NCBI GenBank assembly: GCA_025526935.1
Contig: JAHLKD010000006.1
Location: 62,001 to 126,000 of the forward strand
Source: Cladochytrium replicatum
Lineage: Eukaryota > Chytridiomycota > Chytridiomycetes > Cladochytriales > Cladochytriaceae
Direction: 5' to 3'
Length of the DNA: 64,000 nucleotides
How positions within the stretch are numbered: position 1 is the first letter of the stretch; each line of letters starts with the position of its first letter. Made by a program: the position numbers and the translations under genes. The notes under the pieces are model-generated. The model saw only the letters and a program-made list of their open reading frames with translations. It searched no databases and was not told the origin of the DNA. Positions 23,056 to 34,384 of the stretch are shown here, piece by piece.

Positions 23056-23585
23056 TGTCGTAAGGTATGATTTCACATGATTCCACTTTGCGGGACAGCA
23101 GGGGCTGATATGCTCGTTTACATACTTATGAGAAAGGCAAAAGCTGTTGAATCATAGAGCATTCCACAATAACATTCACACTTGGAGGACTGGTCCTTAT
23201 TTCTATGATGTCGTTATTTAATGTTCCCATCTGCATTGGGTTTCAGAGTTTATGGAGAGGAAAAGAAAACAAAAGAAATATGCCGCTCTTTTAAAAAAGG
23301 AAATGATAATGTTGGAATCATTGTAAGCGAAAAATGGTGCCGAATCTGCATTAAGAATGAAATAACGGCAATTATAACGAGGTAGATGCAACATCCCCAA
23401 GAAAATACTTGTGAGTGGGATCACGGGCAAATAAAGTCCGTATCAAAGCCTAACGGCCTTCGGCGTTCCTTCTCCAGCTTTCCACCGGGCACACCGGTTT
23501 CATTATCTTTTTCCATTCGTGCCTATAAAATACTGCTACCTCTTGGACAGAAATCCCATCATTTGGATATTCTCCTTTGTAAGCA
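23056..23585. other. spacer
   Basis: 5' flank of the ankyrin-like gene; nothing recognised. Confidence 0.45.
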
Positions 23586-24075
23586 CTAAATTTTGCAGGT
23601 CCATCTCTCAAATGACGGCGACGGCCCGGTGATGGGAGGAAACGACGACGGTGGAGCAGTATTAGCACAAACGAGTACTTCTCTGCAACCCAAAACATGA
23701 ATCTTGTCGACCACGTTTCTTGGTACAGGACAAAATGCTGTTGCGTTCGATCTCGACGAAAGGTCAGTTGCTACTTGTGCCGGTGGCCATTCTTCTGGGT
23801 CGTCCAAGATGATAGGATCAAGCACATTTACAATCAATTGTCCATGCATGTTTCGCCGATTGATATCTCCGATCCTGACGGTCCAAACATATGCGCTCCA
23901 TGCCAGCGTGTTTTTCTTCGGAGAGAAAAATTAGAAAGATCTCCATTCGCAAGATCCACGTCGACAAACGCCAATGAGTCGCAAGTCACTGGATTCAGCC
24001 AGCTCGCAAACACGAGCCCCACGACCACCTACATGTCGTTCATAAAGAGTTTGGTCAGGCATAGACGCGACTCGA
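23586..24075 (-). pseudogene. decayed copy of the DxD glycosyltransferase-like gene
   Basis: The minus strand reads FASWLNPVTCDSLAFVDVDLANGDLSNF and, further on, DINRRNMHGQLIVNVLDPIILDDPEEWPPA. These align with IYANWVNAAACDAWGFTDADLVLGDLEKFF and DINRRYLHGQLTLHVYDPVVMEDPDEGPPA of the intact gene at 37435. The copy has an in-frame TAG near 24030 (where the intact gene has Lys) and needs a one-base frame change near 23850 between the two aligned blocks. Upstream LFMNDM aligns with LWQNDL. Downstream of 23700 similarity fades. Confidence 0.8.
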
Positions 24076-24610
24076 GCTCGGAGCACAGTTTATGAGTAGT
24101 TGCGCTGGGGCTGTTCTAATGTGGAATGCACAGAAGCGTTCAGCCTAGTATCCGCGGAACCCACGGGTAGCACGGCGCGCAGCTAGAAATACCAGTTATG
24201 TAAGTCAAGTTGTCGGATGGTGAGATCGAGGTAGCCCAGTGCGGTACTGGTGCATCATTCGTTCAATGGTGAAAGAAGTATGCGTGAAGCATCGACGGAT
24301 CATGTCGCCTCATCCATGTGGCCCACAGTTGCACATACCGAGGCACACGACCTTCCCATGGCACACCAATGTAGATGGCACTTCGACCGGGGAGAAGTGT
24401 CACCCGCATGGTGAAGCATGGGGTGGGTGGAATGACACTTATCACGATGCTCACCACAGGAATTGATATTTTTTATGATGTTGCGCAAACACATCCTCCT
24501 TATCGTCGTTACGAGGGAGGGTGGAGTGTGTCAAAAATTGTGGTGATGTAAAAGCGCTGATGTTTTATCAGAATATTGTGCCATTAAAAAGTGTCGTGAA
24601 AGGGGAAATC
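24076..24610. other. spacer
   Basis: No gene recognised; small ORFs on both strands only. Confidence 0.45.
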
Positions 24611-25072
24611 ATGGGATATACCATGTCTGGCGACGTCCAATTTGGTGCCGCTAACCTAGGTGCAACTGACACATCAAAGGCATCAAAGAGACTATGCTAC
24701 TGCTTCCCCTGCTTGGACCTGGGTAAAGTCGGACTCGGTGACGAAGATGACGACCCCGCTGCCCACACACCCTGCAAGAACGAAGACGCATTCATCAAGA
24801 TCTCTGAAGCTTTCTGCCCAGCTTGTGCAGTCGGAAGCGCAGCGGTCCAAGAGCCAGATGCCGCAGCTCCAGTGCTCGTGTGCCCACTTGCCGGTGAAGC
24901 CGGATGCACCACCCTGACACCAGGCTTGGATCCGTCGCGAGCAGCTGCAGCCGCTGCCGCAGCGGCGGCTCCACGATCCACCCGCACAGTGATCTGCGGA
25001 CGAGAACGTTTCTTTGGAGCAGGCGTCGAGCGAGCATATCCGTCCCCGTATCGTGCTGTACAAAGGAAATGA
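24611..25072 (+). CDS. small Cys-rich protein with poly-Ala stretch, unknown
   Basis: Open frame of 153 aa from ATG 24611 (a second ATG at 24623 is possible). Codon choice through the frame is typical of coding sequence here. The protein has scattered cysteines, including CYCFPC near residue 23, FCPACAVGSA in the middle, VCPLAGEAGC later, and an Ala run (about ten) near residue 115. There is no signal peptide and no known domain. A further ORF at 25126-25260, ending at a GTAAGT donor, may be an additional exon. Unknown function; reality as a gene is moderately supported. Confidence 0.5.
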   Translation: MGYTMSGDVQFGAANLGATDTSKASKRLCYCFPCLDLGKVGLGDEDDDPAAHTPCKNEDAFIKISEAFCPACAVGSAAVQEPDAAAPVLVCPLAGEAGCTTLTPGLDPSRAAAAAAAAAAPRSTRTVICGRERFFGAGVERAYPSPYRAVQRK

Positions 25073-25460
25073 GAGATTTGCAATAGAGGCAAGACGCTTC
25101 TGCTCACCGTCGGGATGGCGTTCCGATGAAGATGGCATGTTACCACCAAATGTTGGATGAGCAACAGGGAGCATCCCGAACCGAGGAGGTTGTGGAGCAA
25201 CAGCAACCACCATGTGGTTCTCCTCGTGCGTCGGGTTACGTTTTCTGTTCGGAGACGAATGTAAGTAGAGTCACAATAAACATTGACTGCCCTAGACTTA
25301 CGCTTCCTGTATTGCGTCACCACTCTGAGTAACAATCAGCAGCCCAAAAAGAACCGATGTACGTGCGTAAAAGCGTTCCACGCTAGCAAGTAGCGGACCC
25401 TCAAGCAAAGCGAGATCAATAGGATCGATCTTACAAACAAAAAGTGTAAGAATTACGCTG
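25073..25460. other. spacer with possible extra exon
   Basis: Holds a 45-codon frame from ATG 25126 ending in a GTAAGT, which may belong to the Cys-rich gene or be chance. Otherwise 3' flank of COG1. Confidence 0.3.
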
Positions 25461-28400
25461 TTAAAGAAAGAAGAATGGCCAGACCTCCGCTTTTATACTT
25501 TTGACCACATCTCCCGCACGTTGTGCGAATAAATCTCCAGTATCATCGGAGAAACCTCGGTGCTCGTTCCAAGCTTTAGACAGTCCCATTGCGCGCCAGC
25601 TTGGCTCAAGGAGGCGCTCAAGGAATTTGAAGTCGAAAAGCAGTTGCATTCCTGCTCCTCCAGCACTCCACGGCTCAACATTCGCTCCGCCAGAAAGTAC
25701 ATCATTGTATGCAGTTATAATTCGCTCGCTCAGGCAATGAATGAGGTCCAGTAAAGCAGGCTTGGTTAACAAATAAGTCCCACTGAGAACATATCACCAT
25801 CGATCAGCGTACCTTTTCAAGGGTATGGCCAGCGCCCTTATTGACGCCTTTGACAAGCGAGAGGAGTGCTCTCATCACAAATGCAGATACGTGCACAGGA
25901 AGCTTGACCTTCTCCTGCAAAAGCTCGCCCGCCTCGTTGGCCACATCGACCGTCATCTCCTCCCAGATCCCTTTCGCGTCTACTCTCCACTGAACTGATC
26001 CCAACTGTTTCTTCAAGACTGCTGAGAACTTATCGGCTAGTGAAGTGCTCCAGAGCCTGTGCGCCGAAAGATACACTTGCATCAGTAGCTTCTGTATCTG
26101 TGCTAATCGTGGATCTAAGAATGGAAGCATAAAATTAGGAATGATCGAAATGCACTTCATGATTTTCAAACCAATATCTTCGGCCTTGGTTGTAGACATA
26201 CGCCCACCAAGATTGCTGCTCGATGATCCCGTTCTCCACAGCGCAGACATTGGCGTCGTGAGGTCTGTAACCGAGCCTGTTGAGGACAGCGAAGACGTCG
26301 AGATTCCCACTCCACTCCGGCTTGCCCATGTAGAGCGCTGCTGCCCAGTAGAACTGGGGAACGGCGAAAACAGGCTTACTAGCAGCGAACACTTTTGAGC
26401 AATAACGCGAGCGAAACGACCAACGACCAAAGCCTTCTCAACCGCAAGCGATGCTACTGTGACAGCATGGTGTTAGTTTAGTACACTTAAATGATCGAAG
26501 ATTACAAACACTGTGATTCCTCGGGTGTCTGAAAAAGACTCAACAGATGCTCTTGGAAGAATTTCATCGCTTCGAAGCATTGCTCCTGCATGCAACTGTG
26601 TAATACTGCCGCATCGCTGTTCCAAAGTAAGGAAAACGCACTTTCATTTTACACTTGCAATTCGCTCACGCTCACCTATCAAGCTTATACTTTTGAACGT
26701 ACGCCTGTCCCCACGCCAAAGAATCACCAGCAGTAGCCGGAGTTTCCCCTTTCTCCTCAAACGGGTTAGAAAACACGAGGGGTCGCACATCCTGAATCAA
26801 AGTCACAAAGGCCTCCTCGAACAGCTCCCCGAGTATTGATATCGCAGGTGGCTGCCACCGACCAGCGAGGTTTGCAGCTTTAGTAGAATTATGCGGAGCC
26901 GCTAATGCGGACCTATTAATCTCTTGGGCGTGGATAGACCAAACATATGCCGAAATGTCCAAGCCTAATAGTAGTGACTGTCAGATTTTCTAGGCGCTCC
27001 AAAGGTAGACAAACCTGCTGTATTATCAGAGATTTTCGAGCTGAGCTCTTTGAGCTTGTCTTCACTCTTTCGGGTAAGCCGAGAGAACGCTTCAACCACG
27101 ATATCGCGCGCGCGATGGAAGAAAACATCACGTAAGAGGTGATTCCAAGCCGAAAACTCAATGTCGAGAAGAGTGCACATCTAAAAAATCACCACATCTT
27201 GTCAATCATGTAACCACAGCCAAAATGTCTCTCACATTCGAATATGTCAACTCCTCAGTTGTGCCACTGCTGCCTCTACGCCCTGCAGAGAGACCCTTGA
27301 GCCCACTTGCCACAGCAACATCATGGGTCGTAGAAAAGGATCCTGTTCTCCCAGCAGCGCTGTGGCTCACGACATATCCACCTGCTTCAAGCTCCGCAAC
27401 AAGCTGAAGTACAGCATCCCGCACCCCGCAAAGCTCCGTCCCTTTCCGGACACGCTTTCGAAGCACATCGTACGCAAGCCTTCCAACCTCGCCCAACTGT
27501 CCCACGGGTAAATGCTCAGCAGAGTTCAAGACACCGAGTGAGGTGAGCCACGTCTTAACGTGTTTCTGCACCACTGTGCGCTGAAGAAGGACGGGAGAGG
27601 ATGCTATTCGGCCGGTGTTGATGTGGGGGACGTAAGTGCGGATGTTGGAGGGTAGGTGGCGAAAGATGAGGTGCACGTTGGTTTTGTCGGAATAGAGATC
27701 AGCAAGGAATGAGTGCGATGTGGTTGATGGTCCAGTTGGTGTGGGCGATCGAGCGTTTGGCGTAGGAGCATCCGGGCGAGTCTCCAGCGATGAAATGCAT
27801 TGCTCGATCAGGGATGGGGGAAGACGTTCCTCGGTTTCAGGTGAAAAGCCGACTGAGGGTACTCTGTTGGATGGTATTCGAAGGAACAACACAGATGTAT
27901 GATGCAGAGTGACGACAATCACTTTCACCGCTTCAAGCAAGCGTACTAGTGCACTCGAATTGTCGTCATCGTCGTCAACGTTTGATTCTGCTTTGGATGC
28001 GACTCGCCTCATCGCAGGAAACCCGGATTGTTTGGAAGATGTGGAAGAATCCAAAGCCTCAACTATGGCAGCCTTTCGCATGGCGAGAAACTGGAGGAGT
28101 GCCTCTGTTGGAGTGGTGTTGGCCAGCAGAAGTGTTGAGCAAAGAGTTTCCGCTAGCGACTGGCAACAAATAGTTACAATTGTATATATACATGCTGGAC
28201 CACATACCTGCTCAGGAGCATCGATGTTCTTCAAATACACGGCTGCACGCTGGCTCACTTGAGCTCGGAAATGACTGACGGCTTCCCATTGCCTTTGTAC
28301 TACCGGAAATGATACCTATGAATGAGCTCAGTAAAATTTAAAAGATCATTCAGTTTACTAACCGGAACTTTCAAAGCAGATGCTTCGGTACTGTTCTGCA

Positions 28401-29114
28401 AGTTTTTCACGACAAGCTTTGCGATAAGATACAAGCGACTTGCTCGTAGATACTGATGCTGTTCTAAAGAATGCCAAATCTGTTTTGAAACATGAGCGTG
28501 TTATGCTTTACAGCCATCAACACTTGACATACCTGCTCTGGTGTATCAACCAGCAATTTGATTTGCCCAGCGACAGGGTACAGCAATTTCTTACGTTCCT
28601 CTAATCATTTGAAATACCAGGAGGGTAAGTCAAGGTTTCACTTGATCCGCGAAGTTATCTCACCAACTTCATTGTCCTTCCCCCGACGTGCCTGAGCCTC
28701 AACCTCCTCTTTCAGAACCTGAACATCGCAAGCCTCTTGCATAGTATCGAACAGCGTCTGTATATGTGTCGTAGATACACGCATGGACATGATGGAGTCC
28801 GCCGCGTCGATCAGATCCCGATAGCGCTCACTGCGCTCCGTAAAATCGTAAGATCATGTAAATGCTCTGATGTGCAAAACCGCACGTACCCGACCATGAG
28901 TCTCAGATCTTGTTTCTTTTCATCGATATTCTTTCTGAAAATTGCCTCGAATTAGACGGGAAGGGTTTGTATTTCTGGATGATAGATCGCACCTTATTTT
29001 CTTTTCCATAGAACGCAGCTCGACGACAGGGTGCTTTTGGAACAGAGAATCTACCTCCTTCTCAGCACCGCTCATCGGCGGAACAGCAGCTAACGCTGTC
29101 GACACGGCAGGCAT
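25461..29114 (-). CDS. COG1: COG1, conserved oligomeric Golgi complex subunit 1
   Basis: Twelve exons: 29114-28993, 28934-28890, 28830-28664, 28600-28533, 28479-28363, 28315-28208, 28159-27215, 27180-27015, 26964-26676, 26616-26510, 26456-25813, 25760-25461. All phases close; about 1025 aa. COG is a tether for retrograde vesicles at the Golgi; Cog1 belongs to lobe A and bridges to lobe B. The N-terminal Vps51/COG1 domain is diagnostic: LFQKHPVVELRSMEKKIR, then KNIDEKKQDLRLMVG, then ERYRDLIDAADSIMSMR. The rest is helical without catalytic motifs, as expected for a tether. It starts 88 bp from the divergent tafazzin gene. The exon 10 donor (GTTTGT) and exon 8 donor (GTTTGT) are weak but are required by frame. 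Confidence 0.93.
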
Positions 29115-29202
29115 TCTTATTCTTTGGTATTCCACTGGAGGTGTTCCAACAACCACGACAAGTTGTTCTCAAGCCACACTCCCTGCAAACTTTTGTGTGC
29201 GA
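29115..29202. promoter_or_regulatory. 88-bp divergent promoter COG1 / TAZ1
   Basis: The two ATGs face apart with 88 bp between them. Shared promoter likely; no clear box seen. Confidence 0.5.
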
Positions 29203-30352
29203 ATGGCCGGTGCTCAGGTGCCGAACTACCGGGAGCTCCTGAAGCTGCATGCCATCTGGCATTGGTCGCTGAGAAGACCACCACATCCAATTTCATCGTC
29301 GCTCGTAATCCCGCCCATCTCCGGTAACTCGCTGTCAGTCTCATCGCACAAAAATCTGACGTATTTGCAGCTCTCGGCAAAACATTTCTCAACCACCTCA
29401 CAAACACCAAAGTGTACAACATTGCGACCCTCGAGAATCTGATTCTCAATAGAGGGGAGCGACCCCTCATTTCATACTGCAACCATGCGAGTACTGTCGA
29501 TGATCCAGGTCAGCGCATATGTAATGACAGTGAGCGAAACTGAGTAGAACGTATCCCGTCAGTGTAGCTCTTTTCGGTCTATTGCCTTGGAAGATTCTTC
29601 TTGATGTACGAGGGATGCGATGGTCGCTCGGGGCAAGTGAAATCTGTTTCACAAACGAGTGCGTACCATGTCCAAGGCATGGAAGTTAGTTTCATGTGTT
29701 TAATTGTTCTGCTGCAGTGTCTTCTCGGCCTTTTTCAAAGCAGGAAAGGTCCTCGCCACAACAAGGGGGAAGGGGATTCACCAAGGATCGATGGAAAAGG
29801 CATTGGAGAAGCTAAACAATAACGAGTGGGTGCATGTGTTTCCTGAAGGTAGATCTGCTCTTGATGCGTTTTGAGACATGTTCTTATATCAGCGTTAGCG
29901 AAGATCGTTCAGGAACCTGGGCTCGACAAGTTTCGGTGGGGAATTGCTCGACTTATCATGGAGTCGAAAACACCCCCGCTTGTTCTGCCTTTCTGGCATC
30001 GGGTAAGATCGCCTTACCAATGCAACTTGCTTTTAGTGTATTCACACAAACTCTGCAGGGGATGGATAAAGTGATGCCAGAGAATCGCTTGCTCAAAATT
30101 CCCATTCCGGGAAACAATGTTGACTTGCTTTTTGCAGAGAAACCCCTAGACTTTGCAAACGATCCCAAGCTTCGAGCGCTCCTTCCACCTCCAGAAGAGT
30201 TCACCCCAGAGTTCCGGGCGAAAGAGCGGGAGCTGTACCTGAGCGGACCTTATGCGGATGTCCAGAGTGCAGAGTGGAGGAAGAAGATCATAAATGAGCT
30301 GTGGACACGGTTGGATGGACTAAGGATTGAATTGGATGAACGGAAGAAATAG
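29203..30352 (+). CDS. TAZ1: tafazzin, cardiolipin transacylase
   Basis: Six exons: 29203-29323, 29371-29508, 29568-29658, 29718-29848, 29893-30002, 30059-30352; 294 aa with phases closed. Tafazzin remodels cardiolipin acyl chains at mitochondrial membranes. The acyltransferase HX4D motif is NHASTVDDP. Next come FGLLPWKILLDVRGMRWSLGA and EICFTN. The second acyltransferase block is NNEWVHVFPEG. Then come FRWGIARLIMES and PLVLPFWHRGMDKVMPEN. The length fits the family (about 260-380). The first exon is the least certain part, since its sequence is poorly conserved, but its phase joins the conserved exon 2 exactly. Confidence 0.94.
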
Positions 30353-30680
30353 AATTCCTTGCTGTCTAGCAAAGAAGTCCTGATATAAACATCATAACCT
30401 TCGTGGCCAAGGCAGCACCTTCTCCCAATCTCCGTCTTGAACATAAACTGAAAAATTTGGGTGGTGTCTGAGTGATAAAAAAACGTGAGTGCCAAACAAA
30501 CCTGCCGCACAGCAGATGGCCCCGGCGGGAGAACCGACCAAGGTGTCACCAACAACGCCTCGATCGTTTCCGTTGGCTATGGCGCTCCATTCGACAATGA
30601 AATTCCCCTTCAGGTGAAAACCATTTTGCCATGTTCCAACTTGCGCAGTCTTCATTCTAACCGCGGAACGTTCGATACGG
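30353..30680. other. spacer, possibly with 5' exon of the K+ channel
   Basis: An ATG near 30516 opens a short frame (MAPAGEPTK...) ending at an AG/GTGAAA donor with an acceptor 35 bp on. The phase does not match the channel frame, so I leave it unassigned. Confidence 0.3.
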
Positions 30681-32700
30681 ATGCCTCTGCGGCATTCTCA
30701 TTCGTTTCTCGCACCAATGCAAAAAGGAGAAGCCAGCACCAAGGCTCGCATCTACATGACGTTGACACACCCGCGATCCGGCCCCACATGTTCCTTGGGT
30801 TTTATATCAATTTGCTCGATTGTGCTGATGGGTGTTCAAACCATGCCTGAGTTCATCAATGCGACCGTCGACCTCCGTATATGGAATATTGCTCAAGCTG
30901 TGTTGAGTTCAATTCTGCTCATAGAATGGAGTGTCCGTTTCTTTTGCTTTCCCGAACCACGGAAGTTGGACTTCTTCAGGAGAACGCTCAATGTTACTGA
31001 TCTTATCGGAAGCTTGTCTATCGTTGTGGAGCTCGGCGTTCTGTTGACGTCTTCCGCCCATAGCGGGTTCGAAGTAATCGAGTTGCTCCGTCTATTTCGT
31101 TTGGTGAGATTGGCTGAGATGAGCGGCCAAGTCAGGTGAGTATCTCGAATTTACAAGAGCGCAAATGTATTCAAGTTGCAATCATTCTTCAGGTCCCTGA
31201 CTCGTGCTCTATCCAAATCGCGCGATGCTTTCGTACTCATGGTTGCAGTCTACTTTATTGGGGTATCGTTTTGGGCAAGTGTTATCTATTACACCGAGAG
31301 GCCGTTTTGTTGAGTTGACGAGACGACCAGCGGTTTGGTTTACATTTGGGGTTCCAAGTAATTATTGTTTAAACAAGTTATTTGTTCTTAATGGATTAGC
31401 CTTTCTACATTCTTTACTCGCTTTAAGTGAAGGAAACCCTTTCTCATTGTAAGTTCTTTGGATTTGACTTCTTGATATAAAGCTAATAATTCAATCAACT
31501 TCAGCCAAAGCATTCGACGCTACTTGGTGGGCTGTGGTGATGATGTCCACCGTCGGCTTCGGTGATGTCGTTCCAAAGACGTGGGCCGGAAAACTCGTTG
31601 CCGGGTTCGGAATCATCGTAAGTGTCACAGCTTTCTAACTCTTGATTTACATTAACAATGCTTAAGTTCTCAGTGATGGTCTTCTCTATTCCCCCCTCCA
31701 TCGGTGGAAGCGCACTCAACGAAATCAGGGAAGAATTCCGCCCGAGCACGTGAAAGGGATATGCGAAAGCAGCTCCAACAACTACAGAGAGTGCGCGGGG
31801 TGTAAACCAGTTCGCCAACGGTGGAGGAGGGGGTCAGAGGACCGGAATCCTTGCAAAGGCAACGTCATTTTTGGCGACTTTCCGGAGTAGAGAAAACAAT
31901 GACAACATCCTTATTATTTCCAAGATCTTCGGCGGTGTAGGTCCCGACGTTAGGTCCCCATTGGCACCTTCCAAGGGAGAAGCATCCCCCGAGAAGCATC
32001 ACCCCTACAAGACCCCAATACGCCAGCGCAAACAAACCGCCAGTCGTCGTTTCCAATCGGCCCGCCGCTTCCTCACCTCCGTGGAACAAGTTCCCGTGCT
32101 TCCGCGACTGCCAACAAAGAACTTTCGCGGGCGCAGATCCAGGCTTTGGAGCAGCTCCTCAACAACGTTGCTCCCCACTTCCAACCTGGTAGTTCTCCAA
32201 CGTCTCCACTTTCGTTGCCAAACCAACAGGAATACCCAGCACCACGTTCAGCGCTGACCGAGGGTCTACCGGGTACAAATCCTGGGCCTATACCCGCGAG
32301 CGACTCCGCATCTGCACAAGTCTGGATCGGGTCCGCACCAGCTCCAGCTTTTTGCGCCCAACGGTTCAGCTAACACCGATGGGCGATAGCACAACAGGCA
32401 CGCAACGTGATATCGGGCCGGGTATTGGATACGCTTCCAATGCTGAGGACGCCATAGCAGAAGGGGAGACTGCGGTCGAGTTTACGATTCGACGACTCGT
32501 GCTGTGAGTAACTTAGGAAAGCTGGGTCCCGTCCATACTTTGCAGACATACCCATCTTTGGGAGCAGGAGATGCGCAAATTCCAGACGCATTCTCGAATT
32601 ACAGGAGCAGAATGTGAGGCTTCAGCGGCTCATGAACACTCTTCAAGACTCTGCAATTGTGCTCATGAGATGTGCATCATGGCTTGGTGTGAGTGCATAT
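30681..32700 (+). pseudogene. voltage-gated K+ channel gene with broken frame
   Basis: From ATG 30681 the frame covers S1-S4, including IYMTLTHPRSG, S2, RTLNVTDLIGSLS and the S4-like ELLRLFRLVRLAEM, to a donor at 31136. After 31193 SLTRALSKSRDAFVLM and an S5-like segment end IYYTER, then TGA at 31311. The pore piece [17 protein letters not shown] (selectivity filter at about 31548-31566) follows an acceptor near 31505. Then comes S6 (MVFSIPPSIGGSALNEIREEF). Linking IYYTER to the pore needs either an unusual intron set or a frameshift; no donor/acceptor pair I tried closes the phase. The downstream tail (QIQALEQLLNN; later a coiled coil LQEQNVRLQRLMNTLQD near 32590-32640) also changes frame. 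It encodes, or once encoded, a Kv-type potassium channel. Confidence 0.6.
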
Positions 32701-32984
32701 CTCAGTTCGATTCACTAGCAAGTCAGCAAGTCATCCGTATCGTGTGTCATACTTATGCCCAATGTGTTTGTACATCATTCTGTGATTATTTCTATTCCGT
32801 CTTTTGCCGCTAGCTTTACTTTTCGCAAAAAATGCTTCCACCAAATGGTTGCTTCCTTATCAAAATTGAATATAGACTTGGCTCAATGAATATATTCCCC
32901 ACCTATCCCACCAGTGAATGCTTCTTGTCTTCGATAAAATTTACAGACTGAGCAAATCCACCCATTAAACTTTTGTGTAATCTG
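32701..32984. other. spacer
   Basis: AT-rich; nothing recognised. Confidence 0.4.
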
Positions 32985-33596
32985 ATGTCGGCGGTTTCTG
33001 AAGCGGCCACTGGCTTGCTGGTCGTCCTGAACGGATTTCCAGCAGCTGGAAAGTACACCATACTTCAGCACCTCAGATCGACCCTTCCACCAGAACGCAC
33101 CCGCCTCCTAGATAACCACCTCTACATCGACCCAGTGACCGCCCTGCATCCCAACCGCGGCGCAGAACACCATGCCCTGCGCGCAAGCATCCGCGCTGTT
33201 CTGTTCCAATCCGTGCGTTCGCTAGTAATCTCCGGCCACATTGTCCTGATGACAGCGAGCTTGGCAGCCGAGGATGATTTTGACATGGCCATTCTGATGG
33301 AGCATGTTGCGATCGTGCGTGGAACAGAGATTCCGATGTATTGGATAAATGCCGAATGCTCGCTGGAAAAGTTACTTGAGAGAGTTGGGAGTGGGGAGAG
33401 AGTAGGCGGGACGAAATCGAAGCTGACGGACGCGGGTGTGCTGGGAAGATTATACAAGGAAAACACTCTTATTAAACCGCCTGCTGATCTTGAGGCGAGG
33501 GTTATCTTTGCAACAATTGATACTGGGGCGGATGTTGACAATTCTGCTCAGCTTCTGAAGACGATGATCACTACATTGGCTGGATATAATGGCTGA
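32985..33596 (+). CDS. P-loop NTPase/kinase-like protein
   Basis: Single exon, 203 aa. Near the N-terminus, after a beta strand LLVVLNG, lies a Walker-A-type loop GFPAAGKYT, followed by RLLDNHLYIDPV and, later, ILMTASLAAEDD in the position of a second strand. This pattern belongs to a fungal group of small P-loop proteins usually annotated as AAA or nucleoside/antibiotic-phosphotransferase-like. In place of the usual Ser/Thr directly after GK there is Tyr followed by Thr; similar GKxT variants are known in the group. A lid-like basic region (ERVGSGERVGGTKSK) follows. Substrate unknown. The ATG at 32985 is preferred over an upstream TTG. Confidence 0.7.
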   Translation: MSAVSEAATGLLVVLNGFPAAGKYTILQHLRSTLPPERTRLLDNHLYIDPVTALHPNRGAEHHALRASIRAVLFQSVRSLVISGHIVLMTASLAAEDDFDMAILMEHVAIVRGTEIPMYWINAECSLEKLLERVGSGERVGGTKSKLTDAGVLGRLYKENTLIKPPADLEARVIFATIDTGADVDNSAQLLKTMITTLAGYNG

Positions 33597-34384
33597 TATC
33601 GTCAAGCTAATAAATTCCTATTTGATCTCGTTCGCGGCACCTTCGAAACCCTTGCATTTGTACTATGTCACTCATCAAGTTCGACAGCCTTCTGACAATT
33701 AAACGAGTGAAGAAGATTGGGTATAGCGAGCCTACGATGTTGCAGTCTCAAGATTCTGCCACGGAAAGCGTGCAGGCGATGATGCAAGTCTTGAGAGGAA
33801 AGTTCGACAGAAATCTACTGGATGCCATGATGCTTGTGAGTGCAAACCACGACGGCAGAGTCGAAATCGATGCGAGTGTTTCACCAAAAGATGGACTTCC
33901 CTTGATATTGACTTTGCTGCAAGTTTGTTGACAACGAACAGCACTTGAATGGTTATGGAAGTGAGTGCGTTTGGAACCAAATGTATCATCACTTATCGGG
34001 CGATCGCTTTGTCGGGACAAATCGATCAGCTCTTCGTGGTATATGTACGGGAGACTTTAAACACTTCCATGAGTCGTAGCGTACGACCATTCGATCTCTC
34101 GCAACATTTTTAGGTGCCTTACTACTTCGCTACAGTTCCCTGAGTGATCTGGTTGGGAATGCATCACTCGTGGTCTAGAGCGACGTGTTTAAAGGAGTAA
34201 GAATCTCTGATCTTGCCCTAGGAATGTATGGACTCATAAAGATGACAGTTGATATCTCAGTCAAGTGCCCAATGGAGCGACGGTTCTGACGGTTCGAATC
34301 GTTGGTATTTGCCACAAGACTGGGAATTCGCTTGCGTTTATCACTGTCACGCTATTTGTATGTGCGGTGGAATTTGAGCTCTGC
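33597..34384. other. spacer with one unassigned ORF
   Basis: An 88-codon frame at 33665-33931 (TESVQAMMQVLRGKFDRNLLDAMM) has coding character but no known domain; it may be a gene fragment. The rest is featureless. Confidence 0.3.

Noticed and set aside
24697-25335. Long minus-strand ORF opposite the Cys-rich gene
   Set aside because: It is an antisense reading of a GC-rich frame with no domain; codon choice favours the plus strand.
29117-29482. Minus-strand ORF opposite tafazzin
   Set aside because: It overlaps the first two tafazzin exons, which are supported by phase and HX4D motif.
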